A model generated the notes under the pieces. It saw only the letters and a list, made by a program, of their open reading frames with translations, was not told the DNA's origin and ran no database searches. A DNA stretch of 61,974 nt from Planctomycetota bacterium (GTDB lineage Bacteria; Planctomycetota; Planctomycetia; Pirellulales; Lacipirellulaceae): assembly GCA_024278955.1 (NCBI GenBank), contig JAJRSE010000082.1, forward strand, positions 1 through 61,974. The letters are read 5' to 3'. Positions within the stretch are counted from its first letter, which is position 1; the number at the start of each line of letters is the position of its first letter. The position numbers and the translations under genes were made by a program. Below, in pieces: positions 1 to 7,096 of the stretch.

Positions 1-44
1 AGTGGAGCCGGCGGGGCTCGAACCCGCGACCTCCGGCTTGCAAA
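1..44. repeat. attL: left copy of 44-bp direct repeat, 3' part of tRNA-Ala(TGC)
   Basis: Identical base for base to 61931-61974. Read on the minus strand, positions 44 down to 3 are the 3' half of a tRNA: anticodon loop with TGC, anticodon 3' strand, variable loop, a 5-bp T stem with a canonical T loop, the acceptor 3' strand and discriminator A. No CCA is encoded. Here the 5' half of the tRNA is missing and replaced by element sequence, so this is the disrupted copy left by integration into a tRNA-Ala gene. Confidence 0.93.
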
Positions 45-45
45 A

Positions 46-152
46 CCGATAATCGTGCGACTTATATCGGTCGTAACGTATTTCGTAGAAACGACTTATG
101 AATACTGGTGGCTAGCGTTTTGGTGTACAAAAAATGGATCGTTTTTAGCGAG
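46..152. promoter_or_regulatory. attL arm region with short repeats
   Basis: Non-coding stretch next to the core repeat. It holds an inverted repeat CCGATA (46-51) / TATCGG (65-70) and a direct repeat CGACTTAT at 58-65 and 92-99. Tyrosine recombinases and excisionases bind short repeated arm sites flanking the core, so these are candidate arm-type sites. That role is inference; only the repeats are seen. Confidence 0.4.
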
Positions 153-187
153 AAAAATGGTCCTTCACCCCCAACCGAGGGTGAAGG
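153..187 (-). terminator. Terminator of the leftward operon
   Basis: Perfect 9-bp stem (162-170 with 179-187), loop of 8 bases, followed on the minus strand by a run of five T (plus-strand A at 153-157). It lies just after the stop of the 212-751 gene. A-rich sequence on the other side (192-197) could make it bidirectional. Confidence 0.8.
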
Positions 188-211
188 GCTGAAAAAACCT
201 GCAAGCTTGTC

Positions 212-751
212 TCATCGGCCGTGATCGGTCTCGACTGGCAGCAGGTTGCCCCAAATCCGAATGAAAAATGGGTCAAAGACCGCTTTGTCGCCCACGATTT
301 GAAAGCCCTTGTCTGAAACTCCAGCAGCTCCAAATCGATTGGTCGCTCGGTACTTTGCTCGCACGAATATACTTCCGTCAGTGGTCGACCTTGGACCTTC
401 AAGACGAATGATCTCAACGGATGCGGGATCACCTTCGTTCTCCTGGATCCACTTTAAGGCAGCTCGTTGCTGCGCGTTTGCGGAAGACCATTCTTCGCTT
501 GGTCTCTGGCTTCCCTTTTGACCATCTATCTGGTCTGAAATCATGGGCCAAGCAAAAAAGGCCGCCGCAACAAGGCCTATGGCTATGCCTGCTGAAACGA
601 GCATCCACCCCCTGCCCTTCTGCGACTTGCTTCTTGCCGCAGATAGACGCCTAGGGGTGGTTTGAATCTCAGGAATCGGCGGAACGACTGGCGGCAGAGT
701 CGGGATAGCAGATTCAGGCGCCAAGGGCGGTGGCTTGTGATTGTCCTGCAT
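212..751 (-). CDS. Single-pass membrane protein of unknown function
   Basis: 179 aa. I do not recognise the family. The N-terminal 45 residues are Pro-rich and basic near the membrane, followed by one clear transmembrane helix (about residues 49-70). The remaining ~110 residues look like a folded domain with alternating hydrophobic strands, probably outside the cytoplasm. It is the second gene of a two-gene leftward operon with the 72-aa protein upstream (13-bp gap), transcribed away from the early lytic operon. In temperate phages genes in this position are often expressed in the prophage state, for example in exclusion or immunity; that is inference from position only. Confidence 0.75.
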   Translation of the reverse strand: MQDNHKPPPLAPESAIPTLPPVVPPIPEIQTTPRRLSAARSKSQKGRGWMLVSAGIAIGLVAAAFFAWPMISDQIDGQKGSQRPSEEWSSANAQQRAALKWIQENEGDPASVEIIRLEGPRSTTDGSIFVRAKYRATNRFGAAGVSDKGFQIVGDKAVFDPFFIRIWGNLLPVETDHGR

Positions 752-764
752 AACAACTCCCGGC

Positions 765-983
765 CTAAAGCTCGCCTAACTCTTTTTTGCATGACCGGAT
801 GAAGCGATCAACATCCGCAAGACCACGGGTGACCATTGGTCTCCCCATAGCCTGAATTACCTCTAAATCACGCTTCTCCATAACCTTCTTGATGCGCGTG
901 ACCGCCTTCAGTCGCAGACGTATCTCATCTGCGACTTCATCAAGCAGCTCCAGGCTTACCGGTTTCTTCCCAACGCTGGCCAT
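765..983 (-). CDS. Small helical protein of unknown function
   Basis: 72 aa, highly charged, predicted mostly helical, no membrane segment. First gene of the leftward operon and divergent from the early operon. Its promoter must lie in 984-1070, where a weak minus-strand pair TTGATA (1037-1042) / TAGAAT (1016-1021) with a 15-bp spacer is visible. Position suggests a regulator or prophage-expressed accessory protein, but there is no recognisable DNA-binding motif. Confidence 0.65.
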   Translation of the reverse strand: MASVGKKPVSLELLDEVADEIRLRLKAVTRIKKVMEKRDLEVIQAMGRPMVTRGLADVDRFIRSCKKELGEL

Positions 984-1121
984 GATAGAGCGAAAATTCC
1001 TTGAGGAACCAAACTATTCTAATAATTATCGAATCATATCAAGTTGCGAATACTACGCAACTCTTTTCATAGCAAAGACTTGTGGCGAACATAGTTATTT
1101 ACACAACTATTGCAATAGTTA
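984..1121. promoter_or_regulatory. Divergent control region with operator-like repeats
   Basis: AT-rich non-coding region between the leftward operon and the rightward early operon. It contains an inverted repeat with 7-bp arms (1042-1048 and 1056-1062) that abuts the possible minus-strand -35, a perfect 16-bp palindrome at 1105-1120, a direct repeat ATAGTTATT (1091-1099 and 1115-1123), and further ATAGTT at 1127-1132. Repeats at this density between divergent promoters are typical of a phage lysis/lysogeny switch. The binding protein is not known. Confidence 0.6.
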
Positions 1122-1150
1122 TTGACATAGTTTGCGGTCGCTTGTAGGAT
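1122..1150 (+). promoter_or_regulatory. Early promoter
   Basis: TTGACA (1122-1127), 17-bp spacer, TAGGAT (1145-1150). Perfect -35 and near-consensus -10. It overlaps the end of the palindrome and direct-repeat cluster, so a repressor bound there would block it. It would start the early operon around 1157. Confidence 0.7.
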
Positions 1151-1209
1151 TTGAAGTGTTGAGTGAAGGGCAGTTTGCCAAACACGAATCAAACACTGAG
1201 CAAATCCTG

Positions 1210-1575
1210 ATGAGTTCTTCAGCAAACACTTTTTCGACCTCAGTCCCACCCAGCGAATGGGTGACTCTGGAGCAGGCTCGGGACTTCTTCCCGGCCAGCT
1301 CGCGTCGACAAAGGCCTGTCCTTGCGACCCTGAAAAGGTGGCACGCGAAAGGTCTTCGAGGAGTTCGCTTGCAGGCATGGAGATCAGGTGCTCGTTGGTA
1401 CACCAGCGAATCGGCTTGCCAAGAGTTCCTTCGACAGTTGAACGAAGGCACTGGTCAGCCTGGATTACGACCGAAACCTGACGCGCGACGGATCCGCCGA
1501 TGTAAACGCATCCTAGAACGTGAAGGTTTTCTCAATGCGAAGAAAAAAGAAAAAGCCATGTCTGGTTTGCCCTGA
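1210..1575 (+). CDS. DUF1580-like winged-helix protein
   Basis: 121 aa. Residues ~16-80 match the DUF1580 pattern as I know it: a helix-turn-helix (LEQARDFFP ... LKRWHAKGLRGVRL) followed by a wing ending in RWYTSESACQEFL. DUF1580 is largely confined to Planctomycetes and resembles excisionase/MerR-type DNA-binding domains; the rest of the protein is basic. As first gene of the early operon, close to the operator cluster, it could be excisionase-like or a Cro-type switch protein. Start at 1210 is chosen because upstream in-frame starts fall inside or at the promoter. There is no clear ribosome binding site. Confidence 0.7.
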   Translation: MSSSANTFSTSVPPSEWVTLEQARDFFPASSRRQRPVLATLKRWHAKGLRGVRLQAWRSGARWYTSESACQEFLRQLNEGTGQPGLRPKPDARRIRRCKRILEREGFLNAKKKEKAMSGLP

Positions 1576-1810
1576 CGGCACGGGCGTGATTCGAGGCGTT
1601 TGTCGTACTTGCTACAGCGCAGCGAGGTATGCCATCAGACACGGAAAAGTAACTGACAGTGAATTGGTGGAAGCGGGAATGCTGCTACCACCCTACAGCA
1701 AACCAAGAAGTGAACTAGGAAGCCAACTGGCCCAGTTACTAGCCAGACCCCATCGAAGGAAACAACAGCCATGTCAGGACGACCCAAGGAAGAGCCAACG
1801 AAGTGCTTGA
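1535..1810 (+). CDS. Zinc-ribbon small protein (copy 1)
   Basis: 91 aa. A basic N-terminus is followed by CxxC ... CxxCY spacing, GK-x(6)-EL and a PP motif, a pattern shared with the next gene, so the two are tandem paralogs. The four cysteines could bind one zinc ion. Overlaps the upstream gene by 41 bases and the downstream gene by 40. An alternative GTG start lies at 1520. Function unknown; compact zinc ribbons in phage early operons often bind DNA or host proteins. Confidence 0.6.
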   Translation: MRRKKKKPCLVCPDGTGVIRGVCRTCYSAARYAIRHGKVTDSELVEAGMLLPPYSKPRSELGSQLAQLLARPHRRKQQPCQDDPRKSQRSA

Positions 1811-2019
1811 TGCCGGAGTGCGACAACGCCGAAGTGTTCCACCGAGGAATTTGCAAACCATGCTACCGAGCGACATCCCGACTCGTCTCTTTAGGTAGGA
1901 CCTCCTGGATGGAGCTAGAGAAAAAGGGCTATGCCGCACCGCCGAAAACCACCCCGGCCCACCGAGCAATCATGGGATCGGCAGAGACGTCCGTGCAATC
2001 CGAAGAGTCGAAGTCTTAA
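1771..2019 (+). CDS. Zinc-ribbon small protein (copy 2)
   Basis: 82 aa. CxxxxC followed by CxxCY, then LGR ... ELEKKG and PPK. The same order of motifs as the preceding gene indicates tandem duplication followed by divergence. A GGAAACAAC stretch upstream may act as ribosome binding site. Function unknown. Confidence 0.65.
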   Translation: MSGRPKEEPTKCLMPECDNAEVFHRGICKPCYRATSRLVSLGRTSWMELEKKGYAAPPKTTPAHRAIMGSAETSVQSEESKS

Positions 2020-2051
2020 ATCACACCAGGCAAACTTTCTAAGGGATCGAT

Positions 2052-2447
2052 ATGTCTTCCGCTACGAAAACAGACGCCAAAACCGTCACCAACGCCGACA
2101 TACTTCGGGCAATCGGCGAGCACTACGCCGAATTCATGGACTGGCCGGAGCACTGCGAGATCGTCGCTAAACTCGGCCCGGTTCACGGCCTCACGTCGAT
2201 GCTCGCAGCAATGAAAGCTGCCGGGCTGGTTGAGTTGACTGTGTGCGGATCGGTCCAGCGCGTCGAGATCTGCTTACCATCGCATGAGCGAGACTGGTAC
2301 AAGGTCCGTTTCAAGGTAAACGCACTCGGCCGATGGCTGGTGGATGTCCTGCAATTCGACGGAAAAGAGTTGCAATCGTACCACGAAAGGCCCTGGAAAT
2401 GGAGCCAAGAGTACGCCGTCACGCTCGCGATTGGAGGTGCGGCGTGA
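2052..2447 (+). CDS. Hypothetical protein, possible winged-helix N-terminus
   Basis: 131 aa, family not recognised. Residues ~13-60 (ADILRAIGEHYAEF ... MLAAMKAAGLVEL) read like a helical DNA-binding or winged-helix unit in which a final helix leads into a strand. The second half is rich in aromatic residues and strands. Its stop overlaps the GTG start of the next gene (GTGA), indicating translational coupling. Confidence 0.6.
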   Translation: MSSATKTDAKTVTNADILRAIGEHYAEFMDWPEHCEIVAKLGPVHGLTSMLAAMKAAGLVELTVCGSVQRVEICLPSHERDWYKVRFKVNALGRWLVDVLQFDGKELQSYHERPWKWSQEYAVTLAIGGAA

Positions 2448-2770
2448 GCTACGCTCCCATCCATATTCCAGGGCTCGACGAGAACCAAGCCCACTACGAC
2501 GCGATGACACCCGACAAAGGCACTGGCTGGAGTCTGTGTGAAGCGATCGAGGCGGACAATAGCTTACTGCGAGCAGCCAAGAGCAAGCCGATCAAGGTTC
2601 AAGATGTCGAATTGCTCGCCGAGCCAATCGTCGATGGCGAAACGCTGCTGGACATGAGCCTGCGGATTCGGGTCGAAAGCAAATCGCAAAACACACGGGA
2701 TGCGATTCTCGACTTGCTCAGTTCTTGCGAAGAGTACATCGCACGGGCGAGGAAGGAACTGTCGCCATGA
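2444..2770 (+). CDS. Hypothetical protein
   Basis: 108 aa from a GTG start at 2444 that overlaps the previous stop. The reading frame is open further upstream, but that part is antisense-like Arg-rich sequence overlapping the previous gene, so the GTG is preferred. Mixed alpha/beta, acidic, no known domain seen. Confidence 0.6.
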   Translation: MSYAPIHIPGLDENQAHYDAMTPDKGTGWSLCEAIEADNSLLRAAKSKPIKVQDVELLAEPIVDGETLLDMSLRIRVESKSQNTRDAILDLLSSCEEYIARARKELSP

Positions 2771-3012
2771 GCGAATCCTGCCGCTACTGCAACGATAATC
2801 AAGATACTGAGATGTGTGATAACTGCGCGAAGGCAGCTTGGGATGATTCTGTGGATTTGCTGCTTCGGTCGCATGATACGCTGCACGAAGTCCTGGGCTA
2901 TTACGTCTCGACGAACGCAAAAGAGCATGGCACCATCTGCCATTTGATGGAAGACATTCGCGATTTAATTGGCGAAGAAACGGTTGAAGAATACGAAGCG
3001 AGGAAACCATGA
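2767..3012 (+). CDS. Small CxxC protein of unknown function
   Basis: 81 aa, start ATG at 2767 overlapping the previous stop by ATGA. Two CxxC pairs lie within the first 25 residues (CRYC and CDNC), a likely zinc-binding knuckle, followed by an acidic helical region. No family recognised. Confidence 0.6.
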   Translation: MSESCRYCNDNQDTEMCDNCAKAAWDDSVDLLLRSHDTLHEVLGYYVSTNAKEHGTICHLMEDIRDLIGEETVEEYEARKP

Positions 3013-3122
3013 GCAAAACACCCCTGCGGCATTGGATACCGACGCTGGCCTGGGCTAGCTACCTTGTCCTTGTCACTCTCGCAATTCGCACAGTTATTAT
3101 CGTGCTTTGGAGGTTAATGTGA
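3009..3122 (+). CDS. 37-aa membrane peptide
   Basis: Short ORF: basic N-terminus (MSKTPLRHW), one hydrophobic helix of ~22 residues, then WRLM and stop. Its ATG overlaps the preceding stop (ATGA) and its TGA overlaps the GTG start of the exonuclease gene, so it is embedded in a chain of coupled genes. That arrangement is the main support for it being real. Function unknown. Confidence 0.5.
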   Translation: MSKTPLRHWIPTLAWASYLVLVTLAIRTVIIVLWRLM

Positions 3123-4333
3123 TTGCACAACCGAAAAATCAGCTTGACCGAATCCGGCGACTCACCGACGCAAAACTAGTCGAGTGCCGCGACCGGCAGC
3201 ACTGGCTCGAAGAGCGCGTCAAATCGTGTGGGGGCAGCGACTCGCCTCCCATTCTTGGCGAGAGCGGCTACGGTTCGATCGTTTCGGTCTGGGCAGATAA
3301 AACCAGCCCCGCCCTGTTTAACGAATCGACGCAGCGACAAAAGATCGGGCTCGGTCTCGAACCGTTCTGCTGCAATCTTTACGAGCAAGAGCACGGGGGG
3401 CAGGTCGAACTATGGCCAGCCTTTACGCTCGCGCGGCACCCGGCGCACGAATACATCCACGCGACTCCCGACGCTGTGCTGTTTGATAACGAGCACGAAG
3501 GGCCTGGCTCGCTGTCGATTAAAACTTGGAGCGAATACGACCAGAAGAGCTGGATCGATGCCCCGCCGATCTCGGTCCAAATCCAGATACAACAAGAGTT
3601 GGCCGTGCTGGGCTGGAAGTGGGGCTACGTGGCCGTGTTGTTCGGCAGCCAGCGTCTCGAACGGTTCTATGTCGAACGCGACGACCGGTTTATCACGGCA
3701 CTGCTGACCTGCCTCGAAGAGTTCTGGGCCTACGTCGTCGACAAGATCGAGCCGCCGATCGACGAATCGCGAGCAACCGCGAAGGCTTTGGCTCGCTTGC
3801 ATCCGAACGATAACGGCACTTCGGTTTACTTGCCGATCGACGCTGATGCGATGATCGAGTCCTATCAGCGAGCCACGCGGTTGGCCAAGGTCGCAGAGCA
3901 GCGTAAGGTGTCGATTGCCAACCAACTCAAAGTATGGATAGGCGATGCGACCTATGGGATTACCCCGCAAGGTCGGTGTGCCTGTTGGAAAACGCAGACA
4001 CGCAAAGCGTTTTCAGTTGCCGAGTCGACTAGCCGGGTCATGCGACTGGCCGAAAAGACACCCAAGAGCGTCGAACTGCCTAGCGACGTGGATTGCAAGG
4101 TAGCCTCTCGCGTGCGATTGCCTCGCAACCTAAAGATTCGGCTCGTAAAAGAAGACCCGCACTGCCGTTGGTGCAATGCGAAATTGACGATGAAAACGGC
4201 AACCTTTGAGCACCTTGTGCCGCTCGCCTTAGGCGGCACGAACGAAGTGAAAAACATCTCTATCGCCTGTGTCGGTTGCAATTCGGCGCGAGGCAGCAAC
4301 GCAACTCTTCCCTTGGAGCCCAGCCATGTCTAG
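3119..4333 (+). CDS. YqaJ-like recombination exonuclease fused to a C-terminal HNH domain
   Basis: 404 aa. Residues ~35-200 resemble the YqaJ/lambda-exonuclease branch of the PD-(D/E)XK fold: the GGSD/PPILG start, E81, TPD118, a strand ending in IKTWS and a downstream QIQIQQE helix. Such 5'-3' exonucleases work with RecT-type annealing proteins, and RecT is the next gene. Residues ~350-392 form an HNH unit with two CxxC pairs and a conserved H-L-V-P-L-x-L-G-G motif. Oddity: the ExK position reads SIK (S133, K135), so the usual catalytic Glu is missing. Start GTG at 3119 is preceded by GGAGG at 3109-3113. Confidence 0.8.
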   Translation: MIAQPKNQLDRIRRLTDAKLVECRDRQHWLEERVKSCGGSDSPPILGESGYGSIVSVWADKTSPALFNESTQRQKIGLGLEPFCCNLYEQEHGGQVELWPAFTLARHPAHEYIHATPDAVLFDNEHEGPGSLSIKTWSEYDQKSWIDAPPISVQIQIQQELAVLGWKWGYVAVLFGSQRLERFYVERDDRFITALLTCLEEFWAYVVDKIEPPIDESRATAKALARLHPNDNGTSVYLPIDADAMIESYQRATRLAKVAEQRKVSIANQLKVWIGDATYGITPQGRCACWKTQTRKAFSVAESTSRVMRLAEKTPKSVELPSDVDCKVASRVRLPRNLKIRLVKEDPHCRWCNAKLTMKTATFEHLVPLALGGTNEVKNISIACVGCNSARGSNATLPLEPSHV

Positions 4334-5372
4334 CGTACCAGCAACCGTAGCACCGACTCTGTGTGAACCTGCAATCGCCCCCGGAGTAAAGACGCCCAGG
4401 GAAAGTGGTAGCATGATAGTAAAGCAACCGGCGGACGCTTCGGTTGCGATGTTTGATGCCGAAATGTTTAGCCAAATGCAACGCGTGGCCGCGGCGATTG
4501 GAGGCTCTTCCTTGGTCCCTAAACATCTTGTCGGAAGAAACGCGCAAGAGACTGTCGGCAACTGCTTGCGAGTAGTCAACCAAGCCTATCGCTGGGGTCT
4601 TGATCCGTATGCCGTCGCTGACGAATCCTACGTAGTCCACGGAAAGCTCGGCTATCAAGGGAAGCTCGTTGCGGCTGTGGTAAACACAAGAGTGAATCTC
4701 AAGTGCAGACCGCAACCATTTTACAACTCGGAGGCGGGCGACAAGTTAGCGGTAGTGATTTACGGAAGTGGCTCCGAGATTACAGAAAGTGCTTTTGCAC
4801 AAATCGAGTACTATGCAAATTCGGACGACAAAAAGGCATTAGGCGAACTTACGAAAATGGGCGTGATGTGCGTCCGTCTTAGCGTAGGCCAAGCGAAGAC
4901 TGACAATAGTATGTGGAAGAAAGACCCGGAACAGAAGCTGTTCTACTCGGGCGTGTCGAAGTGGACCCGTCGGTACTTTCCTGAAGTGATTTTGGGAATT
5001 CTTACTGACCACGACCTGGAAGTAATCAAGGAAGCACCGCAACACTCCACAGATCGCGTTATAGCGACGTCTCTTGACAGCGTTTCTCAGCGACTTGAAG
5101 GCAAGAGCACGCCTGGAACGCAAGAGGAACCATGCCGGGTCGAGCCAGCCGAGCCAGCCGAGCCAGCCGCACCAGCCGCTAATATCGGCGATGAAACCAT
5201 GCAATTCATCAAGGAAGAAATCGCATCGGCGGACGCGAAGAAAACCACAGAGCTTTACAACTTCTATGTTGGGGCCGACAGCCCGCTTGGGTCACAAAGC
5301 GACATTGATATCGTGAGCGGTTGGTGTAAAGACCGGAGAGAGCTGTTAGAGCGTGAGGCAGAGTCGGCGTAA
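4326..5372 (+). CDS. recT: RecT-family single-strand annealing protein
   Basis: 348 aa from ATG 4326, overlapping the exonuclease stop by 8 bases. The region ~70-110 (NCLRVVNQAYRWGLDPYAVAD ... LGYQGKLVAAVVN) is a strong RecT-family signature, and the rest of the ~200-residue core follows. It anneals complementary single strands and partners the upstream exonuclease in phage homologous recombination. The C-terminus carries a short repeat of Glu-Pro-Ala units encoded by GAGCCAGCC repeats, then a helical end. It lacks the ATPase motifs of RecA. Confidence 0.88.
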   Translation: MSSVPATVAPTLCEPAIAPGVKTPRESGSMIVKQPADASVAMFDAEMFSQMQRVAAAIGGSSLVPKHLVGRNAQETVGNCLRVVNQAYRWGLDPYAVADESYVVHGKLGYQGKLVAAVVNTRVNLKCRPQPFYNSEAGDKLAVVIYGSGSEITESAFAQIEYYANSDDKKALGELTKMGVMCVRLSVGQAKTDNSMWKKDPEQKLFYSGVSKWTRRYFPEVILGILTDHDLEVIKEAPQHSTDRVIATSLDSVSQRLEGKSTPGTQEEPCRVEPAEPAEPAAPAANIGDETMQFIKEEIASADAKKTTELYNFYVGADSPLGSQSDIDIVSGWCKDRRELLEREAESA

Positions 5373-5417
5373 AGCGTGGCAAGGAAGCAGCAAGCAAACC
5401 CCAGCGAAAGGAAAACC

Positions 5418-5849
5418 ATGTCAAATACCATGCGATGGCGATACGGCGACACCAACCCGGTAGTTGTCACGCCGGTTAAAAAGCAGCCAATTGAAATCGG
5501 CGACTTGGTTTGCCTGGTGACGTCGGAAAGGATTTGCGTACTTCGCTCAAGAAACCTTGCCTCGCGGTTCTTAGGCGTCGCGATGCAAGAATCGAAATTT
5601 GGCGAAGATGATCCGATACGCGTTGCGACGACCGGCGTCTTTGAGTTCGATGCGATTGGTCGTTTCACACTAGGCGACTCGGTAGCGTTTTGCCAACCGC
5701 AATCAGTCCACCATTGTGGGTTCAGCGCTCCGGTTGGGGTTTGCGTAAAGCAAGCAGCGAAACGGATCGGCATGGCTCTGGTCGAAATACGCAGCAGAAT
5801 CATGCCGCGTGGCGTTGTTGGCAATTGTTTAGGGCAGGTCGAGGTATGA
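5418..5849 (+). CDS. DUF2190/decoration-like small beta protein in the early operon
   Basis: 143 aa from ATG 5418 (AAAGGAAAACC upstream as ribosome binding site; a GTG at 5376 is less likely). Short beta-rich segments such as IEIGDLVCL, RFLGVAM, VATTGVFEF, LGDSVAF and VGVCVK resemble DUF2190-type capsid cement proteins. That is odd in an early operon, because a second such protein sits beside the capsid gene at 34851. Alternatively it is an SH3/OB-like binding protein. Confidence 0.55.
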   Translation: MSNTMRWRYGDTNPVVVTPVKKQPIEIGDLVCLVTSERICVLRSRNLASRFLGVAMQESKFGEDDPIRVATTGVFEFDAIGRFTLGDSVAFCQPQSVHHCGFSAPVGVCVKQAAKRIGMALVEIRSRIMPRGVVGNCLGQVEV

Positions 5850-6007
5850 GCAACACAACAGCAGCGGCCTCGCTGCTAGAAAACACAAACTGGAGTATTT
5901 GGGGCATCGCGTTTTTGCTCGACATGAGTGTGCGAGACGTTGAGAAGCTCGCCGAGGTGGCCATGGAGACACCCATGGAGGTTAAGCCCGAGTTGTCGAA
6001 AGTGTAA
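5846..6007 (+). CDS. 53-aa hypothetical protein
   Basis: Starts with ATGA overlapping the previous stop. Middle portion IAFLLDMSVRDVEKLAEVA could be a helix-turn-helix-like pair. Too short for a family call. Confidence 0.5.
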   Translation: MSNTTAAASLLENTNWSIWGIAFLLDMSVRDVEKLAEVAMETPMEVKPELSKV

Positions 6008-6152
6008 GAACCATCGCGGAAAACGTCAACCGCTTAGCTGCGAGTCGGGGAGTCGCGAGACGCCTGGCAATGCAGTAAATCCGAGGCGTGACTTTTGAGC
6101 CGTTTCAGAGCAAACGGCCTGCAAGACAAACCCACTTAATCACGGAGGAATC
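6008..6152 (+). other. Non-coding stretch with two hairpins
   Basis: 145 bases without a convincing ORF. It contains the inverted repeats ACGCCT ... AGGCGT (around 6059-6091) and GCCGTTT/AAACGGC (around 6100-6119), then a strong ribosome binding site (GGAGG) for the next gene. The hairpins lack a T run, so they are not simple terminators; RNA processing or translation control is possible. Confidence 0.4.
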
Positions 6153-6431
6153 ATGTCCAACAAATTCTCACGAACTGAAATGATCGACGGCGAGCCTGTC
6201 GTCACGCTCTTCGCCACGGGCTTCAACCTGATGAAGCGGCAGATTGAAATGCTCGGCGAGCTGGCTGTCAACAACCGCGGCTGCCCAGAGATTTACGAAC
6301 CGGCAACCGCGGCAAGGGAGTCGCTGCAAATGTTAGGAAACCGCGTGAACCTTCCCAAGGTGCGAAGCAGCAAGAGTACGACGCCGGACGCTGCGGAAAA
6401 TGCTCCACCCATGGAGACTGCAAACGCTTAA
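6153..6431 (+). CDS. Hypothetical protein
   Basis: 92 aa, start ATG 6153 behind GGAGGAATC. Helical middle (FNLMKRQIEMLGELAVNN) and a Ser/Thr/Pro-rich disordered tail. No family recognised. Confidence 0.6.
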   Translation: MSNKFSRTEMIDGEPVVTLFATGFNLMKRQIEMLGELAVNNRGCPEIYEPATAARESLQMLGNRVNLPKVRSSKSTTPDAAENAPPMETANA

Positions 6432-6440
6432 CCAACCTAC

Positions 6441-6515
6441 CTCTCGGCGGGTGTCCTTCAGAGTCACCTGGAGGTGCAAGTCGACCGTGCGTGCGGTACC
6501 GCCGGGAGGGTTTTT
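6441..6515 (+). ncRNA. Structured RNA ending in a terminator
   Basis: A 10-bp closing stem (6441-6450 with 6499-6508, one G-U pair) encloses two smaller hairpins (CACC 6465-6468/GGTG 6473-6476 and ACCG 6484-6487/CGGT 6494-6497) and is followed by GGTTTTT (6509-6515). It can be a branched RNA with an intrinsic terminator inside the early operon, upstream of a small gene and the tRNA. Whether it acts as a regulator or just as a terminator is not visible. Confidence 0.45.
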
Positions 6516-6580
6516 GAGACAGGCCGGGCGGGGCAAGGGCGTCTACGACGCAGAGGGACTTTTTCGGAGGAAATGAGACT

Positions 6581-6787
6581 ATGTCAGAAGCAAAAGCAAT
6601 CCGGTTTTTTTACACGTCCGCAGGCGAGTTCCTGTGTGATCGGCCAATCCAGAACGTGACGCAAAGAAGTCCGCGAGCGTCTGTTGCGATGGGCTATGAC
6701 TACTTTATTTGCGAAACGATATCGCGGTCTGCCGCAGGAAAGTTTGCCGTAATGCTTGGTGGGGAGTTGCTGGAGGAAAAGAAATAA
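6581..6787 (+). CDS. 68-aa hypothetical protein
   Basis: ATG 6581 with GGAGG at 6566-6570 upstream. Mixed strands, one Cys pair (residues ~20 and ~45), acidic C-terminus. No known family. Lies between a structured RNA and the tRNA gene. Confidence 0.55.
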   Translation: MSEAKAIRFFYTSAGEFLCDRPIQNVTQRSPRASVAMGYDYFICETISRSAAGKFAVMLGGELLEEKK

Positions 6788-6792
6788 GACCG

Positions 6793-6866
6793 GGTCGGGT
6801 AGCTCAGTTGGTTAGAGCAGGGAACTCATAATTCCTGGGTCGCAAGTTCGAGTCTTGCCCCGACTA
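6793..6866 (+). tRNA. tRNA with CAT anticodon (Met or lysidine-type Ile)
   Basis: Complete cloverleaf: acceptor 6793-6799 with 6859-6865 (one G-U), T8, D stem GCTC/GAGC, anticodon stem 6820-6824 with 6832-6836, loop CTCATAA with anticodon CAT at 6827-6829, a 5-base variable loop, T stem GCAAG/CTTGC with loop TTCGAGT, discriminator A. CCA is not encoded. CAT can be elongator or initiator Met, or Ile after TilS modification; bases alone do not settle this. The first acceptor pair is G-T rather than the C-A mismatch of initiators, which argues against initiator. Confidence 0.92.
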
Positions 6867-7096
6867 CTTTTGAAGCAAGCAAGGTTTCCAGCCTCTTGGC
6901 CTGAAAGGGCAAAAGAAATCTGGTCCGTTCTGATGCTGGACAGGAACGGACTGGCAGTTGCGGCCATCTACGGAACGTGAAACGTCAGCGCAAAACCGAA
7001 TTACGCAACGCGACGGCAACATTGGCTTCGGCTCGGTTGTACGTCAGGCGTGACAGCCGGAGAGACGGCACTTTTGAAAACAGAAAGGAATCGGAG
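6867..7096 (+). other. Non-coding spacer with hairpins after the tRNA
   Basis: 230 bases without a good ORF. It contains a perfect 8-bp inverted repeat GTCCGTTC/GAACGGAC (about 6927-6955) and CTTTTG ... CAAAAG (6867-6872 and ~6909-6914). No second tRNA fold was found. A clear ribosome binding site (AGGAATCGGAG) precedes the next gene. Confidence 0.35.

Noticed and set aside
1205..1230. CTGATGAG, a hammerhead-core-like string
   Set aside because: No matching CGAAA core element and no three-stem pairing nearby.
3410..3970. 186-aa minus-strand ORF
   Set aside because: Antisense to the exonuclease gene, no operon context and no domain.
5264..5824. 186-aa minus-strand ORF
   Set aside because: Antisense to recT and the next gene; no domain and no start signal.
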